Shown here: in pieces, positions 28,189 to 38,023 of the stretch
How the letters are laid out: each line of letters begins with the position of its first letter
How positions within the stretch are numbered: position 1 is the stretch's first letter
DNA from: an uncultured Selenomonadaceae bacterium
Lineage (GTDB): Bacteria > Bacillota > Negativicutes > Selenomonadales > Selenomonadaceae
Direction: 5' to 3'
Length of the DNA: 42,724 nt
Assembly: GCA_905234505.1 (NCBI GenBank)
Contig: CAJOIA010000002.1
Location: 1-42,724 of the forward strand
Position numbers and translations under genes: made by a program
The notes under the pieces: generated by a model
What the model was told of the DNA's origin: nothing
What the model saw: the letters and a program-made list of their open reading frames with translations, nothing else
Databases searched by the model: none

Positions 28189-29469
28189 ATGCAAGTAACG
28201 AAAATTGCACTTCTTGGAGCCGGAACGATCGGCGGAAGTGTTATCAAATCGCTCAAAGATAATCGCGAAATTATTAATCAGCGCGCAGAGACCGATATTC
28301 AAATTAAAAATATTCTCGTCCTGCCGCACGAAATACCGAAACTTCAAGAACAAGGTTTGCCCGCTACAAGCAATTATGACGATATTTTGAACGACGAAGA
28401 AATTTCCATAGTTGTTGAATTAATCGGCGGCATTAAGCCCGCTAAAGATTTTATGCTCAAGGCGATTGAACACGGCAAGAGCGTTGTAACTGCCAATAAA
28501 GATGTGGTTGCTCAATTTGGACACGAACTTTTTGAAGCGGCTGAAAAAAAACACGTCGATTTTCTGTTCGAGGCGTCGGTCGGCGGCGCTATTCCAATTA
28601 TTATGCCGCTCAAGCGCTCATTAACAGCAAATAGAATCACTGAAATTTTGGGTATTGTCAACGGCACGACCAATTATATGCTGACGAAAATGACTGAAGA
28701 CGGCGCAGATTACGACACAGTTTTAAAAGAGGCGCAAGCTAAAGGTTATGCTGAGGCGAATCCTGCATCTGACGTTGAAGGCAAAGACGCCGCCCGCAAA
28801 ATCGCTATCCTTGCGTCAATCGCCTTTAATTCGCGCATTAAATTTGAAGACGTTTCGATTGAAGGCATTACCAAAATCACGCCTAAAGATATTCAACACG
28901 CCGCTAATCTCGGTTACGTCGTTAAACTTTTGGCTATTGGTAAAGAATCTGAAGCAGGTGTTGACGTACGAGTTCACCCTGTGCTTTTGCCGAAAATTCA
29001 TCCGCTCGCTAATGTCAATGGCGTTTTCAATGCTATTTTCGTGCGCGGCTATCCGATTAATGAAGCTATGTTTTTTGGTCCCGGCGCAGGTTTCCCGACT
29101 GCTTCTGCTGTCATTGCTGATATTATCGAAATTGCGCGCGACCTGCAGACTAAAAGCGTTGGTAAATTTGGTTGCACTTGCTACAACGAAAAGCCGATTT
29201 GCCCCATTGAAGAAACTGTTTCTTCATATTACATTCGCCTGCTTGTTGACGATAAGCCAGGAGTTTTGGGCGCGGTTGCAACTACGCTAGGTGATTCTGG
29301 CGTTAGTTTAAAATCCGTCGCGCAGACAAACAGCAATCTCGAAGAGCACGCTGAATTGGTTGTTGTCACTCACCAAGTTAAGCATAAAAATATCTTAGCC
29401 GCGCAGGAAGCTTTAATAAAATTAGCGGCGGTCGATGAAATTTCAAGTGTCATGCGCGTTGAGAGTTGA
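28189..29469 (+). CDS. hom: Homoserine dehydrogenase with C-terminal ACT domain
   Basis: KIALLGAGTIGGSVIKSL, SVVTANKDVVA, GIVNGTTNYMLTKM; ACT domain at C-terminus. Confidence 0.95.
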   Translation: MQVTKIALLGAGTIGGSVIKSLKDNREIINQRAETDIQIKNILVLPHEIPKLQEQGLPATSNYDDILNDEEISIVVELIGGIKPAKDFMLKAIEHGKSVVTANKDVVAQFGHELFEAAEKKHVDFLFEASVGGAIPIIMPLKRSLTANRITEILGIVNGTTNYMLTKMTEDGADYDTVLKEAQAKGYAEANPASDVEGKDAARKIAILASIAFNSRIKFEDVSIEGITKITPKDIQHAANLGYVVKLLAIGKESEAGVDVRVHPVLLPKIHPLANVNGVFNAIFVRGYPINEAMFFGPGAGFPTASAVIADIIEIARDLQTKSVGKFGCTCYNEKPICPIEETVSSYYIRLLVDDKPGVLGAVATTLGDSGVSLKSVAQTNSNLEEHAELVVVTHQVKHKNILAAQEALIKLAAVDEISSVMRVES

Positions 29470-29475
29470 TTTTTT

Positions 29476-30408
29476 ATGGATTCAAATAAAATTACTGTTA
29501 GAGTTCCTGGCACTTCGGCGAATTGCGGACCTGGCTTTGATTGTCTTGGACTTGCCGCCACGATTTATAACGATTTAGAAATGACTTTGCTTGAAGACGA
29601 GCGGCTGATTATCGAATCGAAAGGCGACGGCGCAGATACTATTCCAACTGACGATAAAAATATTGTTTGGAAATCTGCGCGAATGATTTTGGAGCGCTCG
29701 GGCAATGGCGATAAATTCAAGGGCGGAATTTTGCGCATGGAAAATCATATACCGATGTCGCGCGGTTTAGGTTCAAGTGCAGCGGCGATTGTTGCGGGTT
29801 TAGTGGCAGCTAATGAGCTTGTCGATAAACCTTTCAATCGGCAAGACATTTTGAAATTCGCAACTGAAATTGAAGGACATCCCGATAACGTCGCGCCTGC
29901 GATTTTCGGCGGCTTTACTGTCAGCATTGTTGAGCGCGGGCAAGTTCAAACGTTTTCATTCTTGCCCAAAATAAGATTAAAATTGATTGTGGCGGTGCCG
30001 AATTTTCCGCTTTCAACGAGAATGGCGCGGCAAGTTTTACCAAAATCTGTGCCAATGAAAGACGCGGTTTTTAATATCGGTCGGGCGTCAATGTTAATCG
30101 CGGCGCTGATTAATGGCAAGGAAAGATTTTTAGCGAACGCATTTGACGACGCACTTCATCAACCATACCGAACAAAATTAGTTCCAGGCATGCAGGAAGT
30201 TTTCAGTGCAGCGAAAAAAGCCGGAGCTTTGGGCGTTTGTTTAAGCGGCGCTGGTCCCTGTTTAATCGCATTTGCGGCGGCGAATAAGCACATTGAAAAT
30301 AATATCGCGGTTGAAATGATGCAGGCTTTCAAGAGAAATAACGTGCAGGCGGGCGCGCTGATTTTGGATTTGGATACACGCGGCGCATATGTTTTAAAAA
30401 ATGAATAG
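29476..30408 (+). CDS. thrB: Homoserine kinase
   Basis: VRVPGTSANCGPGFDCLGLA, IPMSRGLGSSAAAIVAG (GHMP kinase). Confidence 0.95.
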   Translation: MDSNKITVRVPGTSANCGPGFDCLGLAATIYNDLEMTLLEDERLIIESKGDGADTIPTDDKNIVWKSARMILERSGNGDKFKGGILRMENHIPMSRGLGSSAAAIVAGLVAANELVDKPFNRQDILKFATEIEGHPDNVAPAIFGGFTVSIVERGQVQTFSFLPKIRLKLIVAVPNFPLSTRMARQVLPKSVPMKDAVFNIGRASMLIAALINGKERFLANAFDDALHQPYRTKLVPGMQEVFSAAKKAGALGVCLSGAGPCLIAFAAANKHIENNIAVEMMQAFKRNNVQAGALILDLDTRGAYVLKNE

Positions 30409-30438
30409 GACTTTGAAATTTTTTGAGGGGGTGAAATC

Positions 30439-30747
30439 TTGACGGAAAATTTTAGCGTTGCGATTAGTTACGGCGAAAATCTTGGTTACGTTGAATATGA
30501 CGGCGGCAAAATTAATGTTGTACTTGATAATGAAACCGGACGGCGGAAAGCTGAAGAATTTCTCGCGCAGGAACATGAAATTAAAATACCGCACGAAACG
30601 CTGTTAGACTTCACCGCAGAAAAAATAAACCCACAAGCCAGCGTCGAGGATTTAAAATTAGCCTTAACGCGCCTGTGGGAGGTAACGGGCGTTCACGTGG
30701 ATTGGAGCCGCCCTGTCGAATTTGTGAAACTTCACCCGCATTATTAG
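30439..30747 (+). CDS. Small hypothetical protein
   Basis: TTG start with gagggggtg RBS, 102 aa, stop supplied at edge of repeat copy C. Confidence 0.6.
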   Translation: MTENFSVAISYGENLGYVEYDGGKINVVLDNETGRRKAEEFLAQEHEIKIPHETLLDFTAEKINPQASVEDLKLALTRLWEVTGVHVDWSRPVEFVKLHPHY

Positions 30748-30810
30748 GGATTAGTGGATAGGGGTTAGGGATTAGGGGAAAACACTATTCCCTATTCACT
30801 AGCCCCTAAC
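30744..30810. repeat. Heptanucleotide inverted-repeat element, copy C
   Basis: ttagggattagtggataggggttagggattaggggaaaacactattccctattcactagcccctaac. Confidence 0.85.
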
Positions 30811-32516
30811 TTCTCAGCGGCTTTCGCGTCAATTCTTTTGAGATACTTCAGAGGAATTGAACGCGGATTTTTTTTTGCTAATTCGTAACACGTGCGATAA
30901 TTTTTTTCAGCATTAACTTCGTCGCCAATTTCATCAAAAATATCACCGCGCAGTTGATAAGACACAGCAACTTTTTCGTCAATCGCAAGCGCCCTGTCAA
31001 TATCGGCAAAAGCTAAATTAAATTCGCCGCGCATTCGTCGAACGTCCGCTCTGTTCAAAAAGTTGTACAAATTTTTATTGTCCTGCGCGACAGCTTGATT
31101 AACGTCAGTCAAAGCGCCGTCAAAATCTTTACAAATAGCCTTAGCGCGCCCACGAATTGCAAGACATTCAGCAAGATTATCTTGATTTTTCGCCTGCATA
31201 GCGCGTTCAATTTCAATCAAGGCAAGTTTGCCTTCCTTGTGGTCGTTGTAAGCGTCAGCGTTAATTCTGAGCTTTTCAGCGTCTTTTATATCGGCGTTAA
31301 GATTCCCGGCTTTAATTTTTTTCAGCGCGTCAAGGCGTTTATTTTCAGCGTCGAGATATTTTTTTCGAATATCGGACTTTTCATTTTTATAAGCGGCGGC
31401 AACGGCAACGCGAATTTTATTGCCGATATTTTCAAGAAAAGCAATATCACGAACCTGCCGAAAAACTTTATCGTCCGTCAAAAAATCAGTGGTATTGCCC
31501 GCGCCTTGCCTAAAATTCCAAGCGTCAAAATTATCATAATCATGAAAAGCCTTAGCAAGCCCGCCCGCGAAATAATATGCTTTGTCAGCGGCTTTGGCGT
31601 AATAGGCAGAATAAATTTCCTTGCCGTCGATATAAACATTGTATTGGCGTTCGACTTTTTTAACCGTGACATGCCCCATACTATAATCAGTCATAAGTTG
31701 CGAAAGTTTTTCCTCGCGCACTTCAGTATCGGGGTGGTCGCTGAAAGTTTGCTCATTCGGTTTATCATGCAGATCCACCTCAAAAATATCTTGCGTCTCA
31801 TAGCGAAAATAATAATTCATACGCGCCATAGCCGCCGCTCCGCCGCCAGGATTAAAGCCCGCGCTTGTCATAATGTAAAAGCCGCCCTCGTCAGCTTCGA
31901 CTTCCGCAGGCAAAATGATACTTTTCGCAACCGAATAATTCACCATACCGGAAAATTTATTCCAATCAATATGCGCATTATCGGCGTTCATACCAATAAA
32001 AATAGCGCCCAACGATTGAGCCGACGCCTGCGCATAACTTTTCGCCGAATGCTGATTGAGCCCGTGAATCATTTCGTGAGCCAATACCGCCGCAATTTGG
32101 TCTTCTTCCATATTTAAGCCGTTAAGCAAGCCGCGATTTATAGCAATATAATTCATCGGGTAACAAGCGGCGTTGAATTTTTCACTGTTATTGACGTGCC
32201 AAACGAACGGCAGAGAATTAACCTTCAGCTCATAATCGGCAGAATTAACAAGGCGCGTCATAATTTCATTAACAAGCGCAATGTCGGCGGGATTTTCATC
32301 GGAACCGTTTTTTTTAATATCTTGCTCGCGCGCTGCCATTTGTGCATTAGCATTATTACCGAGCGCTAAAATGGATTTCAGCGTATTGTTGTAAGTTGCC
32401 AAAACTCCAAGAGATTGAGCCGCCAATAACCAAGCGTCAACTGCTTCTGCGCGAATAGGAGCAAAGAATATTAATCCTGTTAATGCCGCCGCCGCTATTT
32501 TCGATAAAATTTTCAT
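30792..32516 (-). CDS. Secreted M48-family metalloprotease with C-terminal TPR region
   Basis: signal peptide; AVLAHEMIHGLNQHSAKSYAQA; EVEADEGGFYIM; TPR-like C-terminus (RADVRRMRGEFNLAFADIDRALAIDEK). Confidence 0.88.
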   Translation of the reverse strand: MKILSKIAAAALTGLIFFAPIRAEAVDAWLLAAQSLGVLATYNNTLKSILALGNNANAQMAAREQDIKKNGSDENPADIALVNEIMTRLVNSADYELKVNSLPFVWHVNNSEKFNAACYPMNYIAINRGLLNGLNMEEDQIAAVLAHEMIHGLNQHSAKSYAQASAQSLGAIFIGMNADNAHIDWNKFSGMVNYSVAKSIILPAEVEADEGGFYIMTSAGFNPGGGAAAMARMNYYFRYETQDIFEVDLHDKPNEQTFSDHPDTEVREEKLSQLMTDYSMGHVTVKKVERQYNVYIDGKEIYSAYYAKAADKAYYFAGGLAKAFHDYDNFDAWNFRQGAGNTTDFLTDDKVFRQVRDIAFLENIGNKIRVAVAAAYKNEKSDIRKKYLDAENKRLDALKKIKAGNLNADIKDAEKLRINADAYNDHKEGKLALIEIERAMQAKNQDNLAECLAIRGRAKAICKDFDGALTDVNQAVAQDNKNLYNFLNRADVRRMRGEFNLAFADIDRALAIDEKVAVSYQLRGDIFDEIGDEVNAEKNYRTCYELAKKNPRSIPLKYLKRIDAKAAEKLGASE

Positions 32517-33805
32517 GCTGCATTCAACTGCCTTTGCAATTCAACAGTAAATTTCGTACCGACGCCAAGCTCAGATTCAACTGAAATTTTACCTTTGTGA
32601 AGGCGCAAAATCTCAGTGGCAATTGACAAACCTAAACCATTGCCGCCCATTTCACGCGAGCGCGCCTTATCCACTCTGTAAAATCTTTCAAAAATTTTAT
32701 CTTGATCCTCCTTAGCAATTCCAATGCCGCTGTCTTGAACGGAAAATACCGCCTTATCTTTTTCCGAGCTTTCCAAATTCACCCAAACGCTACCGCCGCG
32801 TGCCGTGTATTTAATCGCGTTGTCAACCAAAATTAAAATCAGCTGTTTAATTTTCTGCTCGTCACCCATTATAGGCATTTTCCGAAAACCAACGCCCAAA
32901 AGCGTCACGCCTTTTTTTTCAGCTAGGGGCGTCATCATTCGGACGTTTTGCTCTAAGATTTTTCCAATATCTATTTTCTGCAGTTTCAATTTCAATGCGT
33001 CGTTGTCACTGCGCGCTATTATTAGCAAATCGCTGACAAGCTTTGACATTTTTTTTACTTCGTCCTTAACGTCGCTTATAACTTCGCGCAGGAGCGGATT
33101 TTGAATTGATTGATCAGATAAAAGCAATTCAGTTGAAGTCAAAACCACAGCAAGAGGCGTTCTAAGTTCATGGGAGGCGTCGGCGGCAAATTGTTTCTGT
33201 TTTTCATACGCTTCTTTCAGCGGAATTATCGCCCAGCCCGCCATTGTGTAACCAATCGCAGTTGATATTGCCAGCGCCAATACGCCCAAAGCTGCCAGCC
33301 CATAAGTTTCTTTTTGCAAACCGGAATAAAGCGCCGTGACATCTTTACCAATGTAAACAATTTGTTCGACATCGCCAATTCTGATTTTTTTCGATATCAT
33401 CATTATATTTGTTCGACCGGATTCACTCGGATAATTGAAAACTTTTACCTCACCATTTTTAAGGCGCTCCGGATTCATCAAATCCACAATGAAAGGCTCA
33501 ACGCGAAACGACGCCCGCATAAAATTAACCAAATTATTATTTTCATCAAAGACATAAAAAAATAATCGGTCGTTGGTATTCTTATAATAGCGGGTTTCGT
33601 CAATGGCGGCGTTAGGATGCTGAATGCTGTAAGCCTGCACATCTGCAACACTGTCCGCCGCGTCTAAAAGTTCCCGCTCTTGCTCCGAAAACATCGACCA
33701 ATCCATTGTAATTCGCACTACAACAATTAGCGCGACCAAAAATACGCACATTATCACCGAGTAGACGAGCGTTAAGCGCAAGCGGCTGCTACGGAACATT
33801 TCCAC
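32513..33805 (-). CDS. Sensor histidine kinase
   Basis: two TMs, FAADASHELRTPLAVVLTSTELL H-box, GNGLGLSIATEILRLHKG ATPase. Confidence 0.95.
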   Translation of the reverse strand: MEMFRSSRLRLTLVYSVIMCVFLVALIVVVRITMDWSMFSEQERELLDAADSVADVQAYSIQHPNAAIDETRYYKNTNDRLFFYVFDENNNLVNFMRASFRVEPFIVDLMNPERLKNGEVKVFNYPSESGRTNIMMISKKIRIGDVEQIVYIGKDVTALYSGLQKETYGLAALGVLALAISTAIGYTMAGWAIIPLKEAYEKQKQFAADASHELRTPLAVVLTSTELLLSDQSIQNPLLREVISDVKDEVKKMSKLVSDLLIIARSDNDALKLKLQKIDIGKILEQNVRMMTPLAEKKGVTLLGVGFRKMPIMGDEQKIKQLILILVDNAIKYTARGGSVWVNLESSEKDKAVFSVQDSGIGIAKEDQDKIFERFYRVDKARSREMGGNGLGLSIATEILRLHKGKISVESELGVGTKFTVELQRQLNAA

Positions 33806-33809
33806 GCGT

Positions 33810-34484
33810 TTAAGCCTCCAGCCGGTATCCTATGCCGCGAACCGTTTTAATTGAGATATTGCCGTCAACTTCATTTAATTTTTTGCGCAAAATCTTCATA
33901 TAAGAATCAATGTTATTTGAAGTAATATCGCGCTCAATTCCCCAAATCCTGTCAAGAATAATTTCACGCGGCACAACTACGCCTAAATTCTGTGAAAGTA
34001 AATCGAACAACTGAAATTCACGCGGCGAAAGTTGAATAACTTGATTTTTCTTCTTAAGAACTTTTGTCGTGCGGTTAAGCGTAAAATCGCCGACTTCAAC
34101 AATTTCCTGCTGAATTTTTTGGTTGCTGCGGCGGCTTAAAGCCCTTAATCTTGCAAGCAATTCATCAAATTCAAACGGCTTAACAAGATAATCATCAGCG
34201 CCCGCGTCCAAACCTGCAACTCTGTCTTCAAGTGAATCTTTCGCAGTCAACATTAAAATCGCCTTTTCGTAACCGGCGTCGCGCAGTGAGCGGCAAGCGT
34301 CCAAGCCAGAAACATTCGGCATCATCCAATCTAAAATTAAAATATCATACTCAGAATACATCGCGTATTCGTAAATGTCAGCGCCGTTGGTTATCCATTC
34401 AACCTGGATTCGATTTTGCATTAGCATATACGCTATCAATTTGCCGAGTTTTTTATCATCTTCAGCCAGTAATACTCGCGTCAT
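33810..34484 (-). CDS. OmpR-family response regulator
   Basis: TRVLLAEDDKKLGKLI, ILDWMMPNVSGLD, LDAGADDYLVKPFEFDELLARLRAL, winged-helix C-terminus. Confidence 0.95.
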   Translation of the reverse strand: MTRVLLAEDDKKLGKLIAYMLMQNRIQVEWITNGADIYEYAMYSEYDILILDWMMPNVSGLDACRSLRDAGYEKAILMLTAKDSLEDRVAGLDAGADDYLVKPFEFDELLARLRALSRRSNQKIQQEIVEVGDFTLNRTTKVLKKKNQVIQLSPREFQLFDLLSQNLGVVVPREIILDRIWGIERDITSNNIDSYMKILRKKLNEVDGNISIKTVRGIGYRLEA

Positions 34485-35058
34485 TTCCATTCCTCCTTGG
34501 ATTAAATTTATTCATAGCTTTATTAATACCTTCGCGAAAAATGCAAAGCACGGCAGGAACAAGATTTTCAATAGTGGCGGAAATTTTATCCTTGTCCTGC
34601 GCGAAAAATGGGCTAAGTACATGCGAATTGACAGCCCAATTTTCCGGCGGGCGACCTATTCCAATTCTAACGCGCGGAAAATTCTGCTTACCGCCCAAAT
34701 GCTGAATAATCGAATCAACGCCGCGATGACCGCCGCCGCTGCCTTTTGGGCGAAGTCTTATAGTTCCAAGCGGCAAATCCATATCATCGTGTGCAACGAT
34801 TAAATTTTCAAGCTCGACTTTATAAAAATTAATAATAGGAGCAACAGCCTCGCCGCTCAAATTCATAAAAGTTTGCGGCTTAACAATTAAAATTTTTTCG
34901 CCGTCAAGAAAAGTTTCAGCCACCAGCGCATTAAAATTCGACCGCCATTCAGACGCGCCAATTTCGCCAGCCAGTTTATCAGCCAGCATAAAACCAACAT
35001 TGTGCTTAGTATTTGCATATTCAGCGCCAGGATTGCCCAACCCTACAAAAATTTTCAT
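34462..35058 (-). CDS. pth: Peptidyl-tRNA hydrolase
   Basis: MKIFVGLGNPGAEYANTKHNVGFMLAD, VAHDDMDLPLGTIRLRPKGSGGGHRGV. Confidence 0.97.
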   Translation of the reverse strand: MKIFVGLGNPGAEYANTKHNVGFMLADKLAGEIGASEWRSNFNALVAETFLDGEKILIVKPQTFMNLSGEAVAPIINFYKVELENLIVAHDDMDLPLGTIRLRPKGSGGGHRGVDSIIQHLGGKQNFPRVRIGIGRPPENWAVNSHVLSPFFAQDKDKISATIENLVPAVLCIFREGINKAMNKFNPRRNGNDASITG

Positions 35059-35066
35059 AGCGTCAC

Positions 35067-35693
35067 CTATAGCAAGATATTAGCAATCACGGTAAAAATA
35101 CCGAGTACAAATTGTTGCATTGGCACAAATACCACGCTCAAAATCGGCGTCACTAAAATTATTAACAAAATCCACATGCTGTAGCGTTCGACAATTTCAT
35201 ATTTCTGCGCGAGTTCGTAAGGCAGGATTTGTTTCAGTACGTGCGAACCGTCAAGCGGCGGCAGCGGTATCAAATTAAAAATACCGAAATTTATATTGAT
35301 AATCATAATGTAATTCAGCACAATTTTCATTCCGTCCGACATGGGCACGCCAAATTTTATCATTAATATCATAAAGAGCAACGTTATAAAAGCGATTAAA
35401 AAATTTGCGCCTGGTCCTGCAAGCGACACTAAAATATCATCACGCTTTGGGTTGCTGAAATTGTACGGGTTTATCTGTACCGGCTTTGCCCAGCCAAAAT
35501 GAGCCACCAACAGCATTAGCAAACCAAAAGGGTCAACGTGTGCCAGTGGGTTTAGCGTCAAGCGCCCCTGCATTTTCGGCGTAAAATCGCCCAGTGCGTA
35601 GGCAACCCGCGCGTGTGCCCATTCGTGAATTACCATCGCTATGACTATTCCTGGCAGACTGATTATCGTCTTCATTATAAAGTTTTCAAACAT
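35067..35693 (-). CDS. Site-2 protease (M50) family membrane protease
   Basis: IVIAMVIHEWAHARVAYALGD HExxH; NLIPLPPLDGSHVL. Confidence 0.92.
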   Translation of the reverse strand: MFENFIMKTIISLPGIVIAMVIHEWAHARVAYALGDFTPKMQGRLTLNPLAHVDPFGLLMLLVAHFGWAKPVQINPYNFSNPKRDDILVSLAGPGANFLIAFITLLFMILMIKFGVPMSDGMKIVLNYIMIININFGIFNLIPLPPLDGSHVLKQILPYELAQKYEIVERYSMWILLIILVTPILSVVFVPMQQFVLGIFTVIANILL

Positions 35694-35707
35694 TAATTCG
35701 CCTCCAA

Positions 35708-36067
35708 TTAATTTCTGTAAGCTACTTTGTGACCTTCGCGGTACAACCGAATTTCGGACAGATTAAAAATATCCAGCCCGAACCAAGTTTCTTGTGTAAA
35801 ATCATCGTAGTTTACACCAATATCAAAATAGCGCAACATTTGTCGCGGCGAAAATTGCTTTGGGTTAATAATAATTGTGATTGAATCTCCGTCGCGCAGA
35901 AAATTTGCACTGTGCATAATCCATTCAATAGGCGCGTCTGTCGGCGAAAGGTAAATCTGCGTTATGGTCTTGCCGGTGTTATTGACAATCCTAAGGTCAG
36001 TGCTGGCAAATGCTACTGAATTTAACGCAATGAGCATTAGCGCTGCCAAGAAAAATTTTTTAAGCAT
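35708..36067 (-). CDS. Small secreted hypothetical protein
   Basis: signal peptide MLKKFFLAALMLIALNSVAFA; DLRIVNNTGKTITQIYLSP. Confidence 0.7.
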   Translation of the reverse strand: MLKKFFLAALMLIALNSVAFASTDLRIVNNTGKTITQIYLSPTDAPIEWIMHSANFLRDGDSITIIINPKQFSPRQMLRYFDIGVNYDDFTQETWFGLDIFNLSEIRLYREGHKVAYRN

Positions 36068-36635
36068 TTGTATCAGCCTCAATTTGTTTAGCCAACATTA
36101 AAATTGAAATAATCGTTTTGGAGTCGATGATTTTTCCATTTTCAACGAGTTTCACGGCGTCAGCCAGCGGCATTTTCACTGTATTAATAAATTCGTCGTC
36201 GTCAGGATGTTTTTTGCCAGGCGTCAAACCGGTGGCGGCGTAAAGGTGAATATATTCATTGGTGAAGCCGACCGTCGTTGCAATTGTTGTAAGTTTCCAC
36301 ATTTTTTCTGCAGTGTAGCCGGTTTCTTCAGAAAGCTCGCGTTCGGCGCAAAATACCGGATCTTCGTCCGGCGCGTCGAGTTTACCGGCGGGAACTTCAA
36401 GTGTGACCTGCGCGACAGGATAACGATATTGCTTGACCAAAATAATCTGATTATCGGGCAAAAGCGGAATTACGGCTGAAGCGCCAGGATGTTTAATCCA
36501 TTCGCGGACGGATTTATGACCGTTGGGAAGTTCGACATCATCTTTGAAAACGTGCAGAAGTACGCCGTCAAAAACTTTTTCGCTGGAAATTTTTTTTTCG
36601 ACCAAATTTTTATCGTCATTGTCATTATTCGCCAT
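36060..36635 (-). CDS. NUDIX hydrolase (ADP-ribose pyrophosphatase-like)
   Basis: GKLDAPDEDPVFCAERELSEETGYTAEK NUDIX box. Confidence 0.92.
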   Translation of the reverse strand: MANNDNDDKNLVEKKISSEKVFDGVLLHVFKDDVELPNGHKSVREWIKHPGASAVIPLLPDNQIILVKQYRYPVAQVTLEVPAGKLDAPDEDPVFCAERELSEETGYTAEKMWKLTTIATTVGFTNEYIHLYAATGLTPGKKHPDDDEFINTVKMPLADAVKLVENGKIIDSKTIISILMLAKQIEADTNA

Positions 36636-36683
36636 GTTAAATCCCCCTAAATATTTTCCGAAATTATATCATATTTAGCCAAT

Positions 36684-36714
36684 AAAAAAAGCCCTCGACA
36701 TTTCGTCAAGAGCT
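36684..36714 (-). terminator. Intrinsic terminator of pyr operon after pyrE
   Basis: minus strand AGCTCTTGAC-GAAAT-GTCGAGGGCT-TTTTTT, 10-bp stem with G-U pairs. Confidence 0.85.
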
Positions 36715-36725
36715 CGAAGTTCAAA

Positions 36726-37304
36726 TTATTTTTTACCGGTAGAGCCGCGCTTTGTAAGTGGAATGCCCTTCGCGCAGAGCGGGCAATTTTCCGGCTCGTA
36801 AGTTTCAACGTTCATATGAAGGAGCGCAAAACTCGGTACGCCGCCGAAATCAGCCTTGCCGCCCGACCTATCCACTAACATTGAAACTGCAACCGGCACG
36901 CCGCCAAATTCTTTAACAACGTCTATAACTTCGCGCACAGAGCCGCCCGTCGTTACAACGTCTTCAACAATCAAAACGCGCTCGCCTTCGTGCAAAGTAA
37001 AGCCGCGCCGAAATGTCATTTTGCCATCAACGCGCTCAGTGAAAATCGCTCGCGTCCCCAACGCTTTGCCGGTTTCATGCGCTAAAATTATTCCGCCAGT
37101 CACCGGTCCAACAACTGTCTCAATCTGTGCGTCCTGGAAATGTTCAGCCATTGCGCAGCAAAGTTTTTCGGTCATTTTCGGGTGCTGGAGAACATTAAAT
37201 TTTTCTACGTAGTGCGGTGAATGTTTTCCCGACGTAAGTTTAAAATGTCCATTCATAATTGCGCCCGTCTCGACGAGCATATCATAAACTTCTTTTTCAG
37301 TCAT
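36726..37304 (-). CDS. pyrE: Orotate phosphoribosyltransferase
   Basis: VLIVEDVVTTGGSVREVI PRPP motif; LTSGKHSPHYVEKFN. Confidence 0.95.
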   Translation of the reverse strand: MTEKEVYDMLVETGAIMNGHFKLTSGKHSPHYVEKFNVLQHPKMTEKLCCAMAEHFQDAQIETVVGPVTGGIILAHETGKALGTRAIFTERVDGKMTFRRGFTLHEGERVLIVEDVVTTGGSVREVIDVVKEFGGVPVAVSMLVDRSGGKADFGGVPSFALLHMNVETYEPENCPLCAKGIPLTKRGSTGKK

Positions 37305-37306
37305 AA

Positions 37307-38011
37307 TTACACCTCGCTCATTTCAGCTAAGATTTTTTCGGCGGCAAGTTTCGGATTTTCGGCTGCGCGAATTGGTCTGCCAATAACTAAATAATTTGCG
37401 CCATTTTTTAACGCGGCGGCTGGCGTAGAAATGCGGCTTTGATCGTTGATATCGCTGCCTGCCGGACGAATGCCAGGCGTTACAATCAAAAAGTTTTCAC
37501 CGCAATTTTCGCGAATAAGTTTAGCCTCTTGCGGCGACGCCACAACGCCATCAAGTCCGGCGTCCTGCGCGAGTTTTGCAAATTGAACAACTTGCTCGGA
37601 AATTTTCAGTGCCCCGCACCATTCAGCTTGATTTATGCTTGTCAAAACTGTTATGGCAATTAATTTTGGCTTGACAATTCCGCGTTTAGCGGATTCTTCG
37701 CGCAGTGCTTCAGCCGCATTTTTCATCATTGTAAAGCCGCCCGCCGCGTGAACATTTAAAATATCCGCGCCCAAATTCATAAGTGAGCACAAACCGCCCG
37801 CTACTGTATTTGGTATGTCGTGCAGTTTCAAATCCAAGAAAACTTTTTTGTTTTGAGACTTCAGCCAATCTATAACGCCAGCACCGACGCTATAAAAAAG
37901 TTCCATACCAACCTTGTAAAAAATCACGCTGTCGCCCAAATCATTTACCAAATTCTTAACTTCGTCGAACTTGTGAAAATCCAGCGCTACAATCAATCTT
38001 TCGTCAGCCAT
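37307..38011 (-). CDS. pyrF: Orotidine-5'-phosphate decarboxylase
   Basis: LIVALDFHKFDEVK, VFLDLKLHDIPNTV. Confidence 0.96.
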   Translation of the reverse strand: MADERLIVALDFHKFDEVKNLVNDLGDSVIFYKVGMELFYSVGAGVIDWLKSQNKKVFLDLKLHDIPNTVAGGLCSLMNLGADILNVHAAGGFTMMKNAAEALREESAKRGIVKPKLIAITVLTSINQAEWCGALKISEQVVQFAKLAQDAGLDGVVASPQEAKLIRENCGENFLIVTPGIRPAGSDINDQSRISTPAAALKNGANYLVIGRPIRAAENPKLAAEKILAEMSEV

Positions 38012-38023
38012 TTAAACCACCGC

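Noticed and set aside
31095-32117. 340-aa + strand ORF opposite the M48-TPR gene
   Set aside because: Antisense shadow of a well-supported protease gene; product rich in F/I/R with no recognisable domain.
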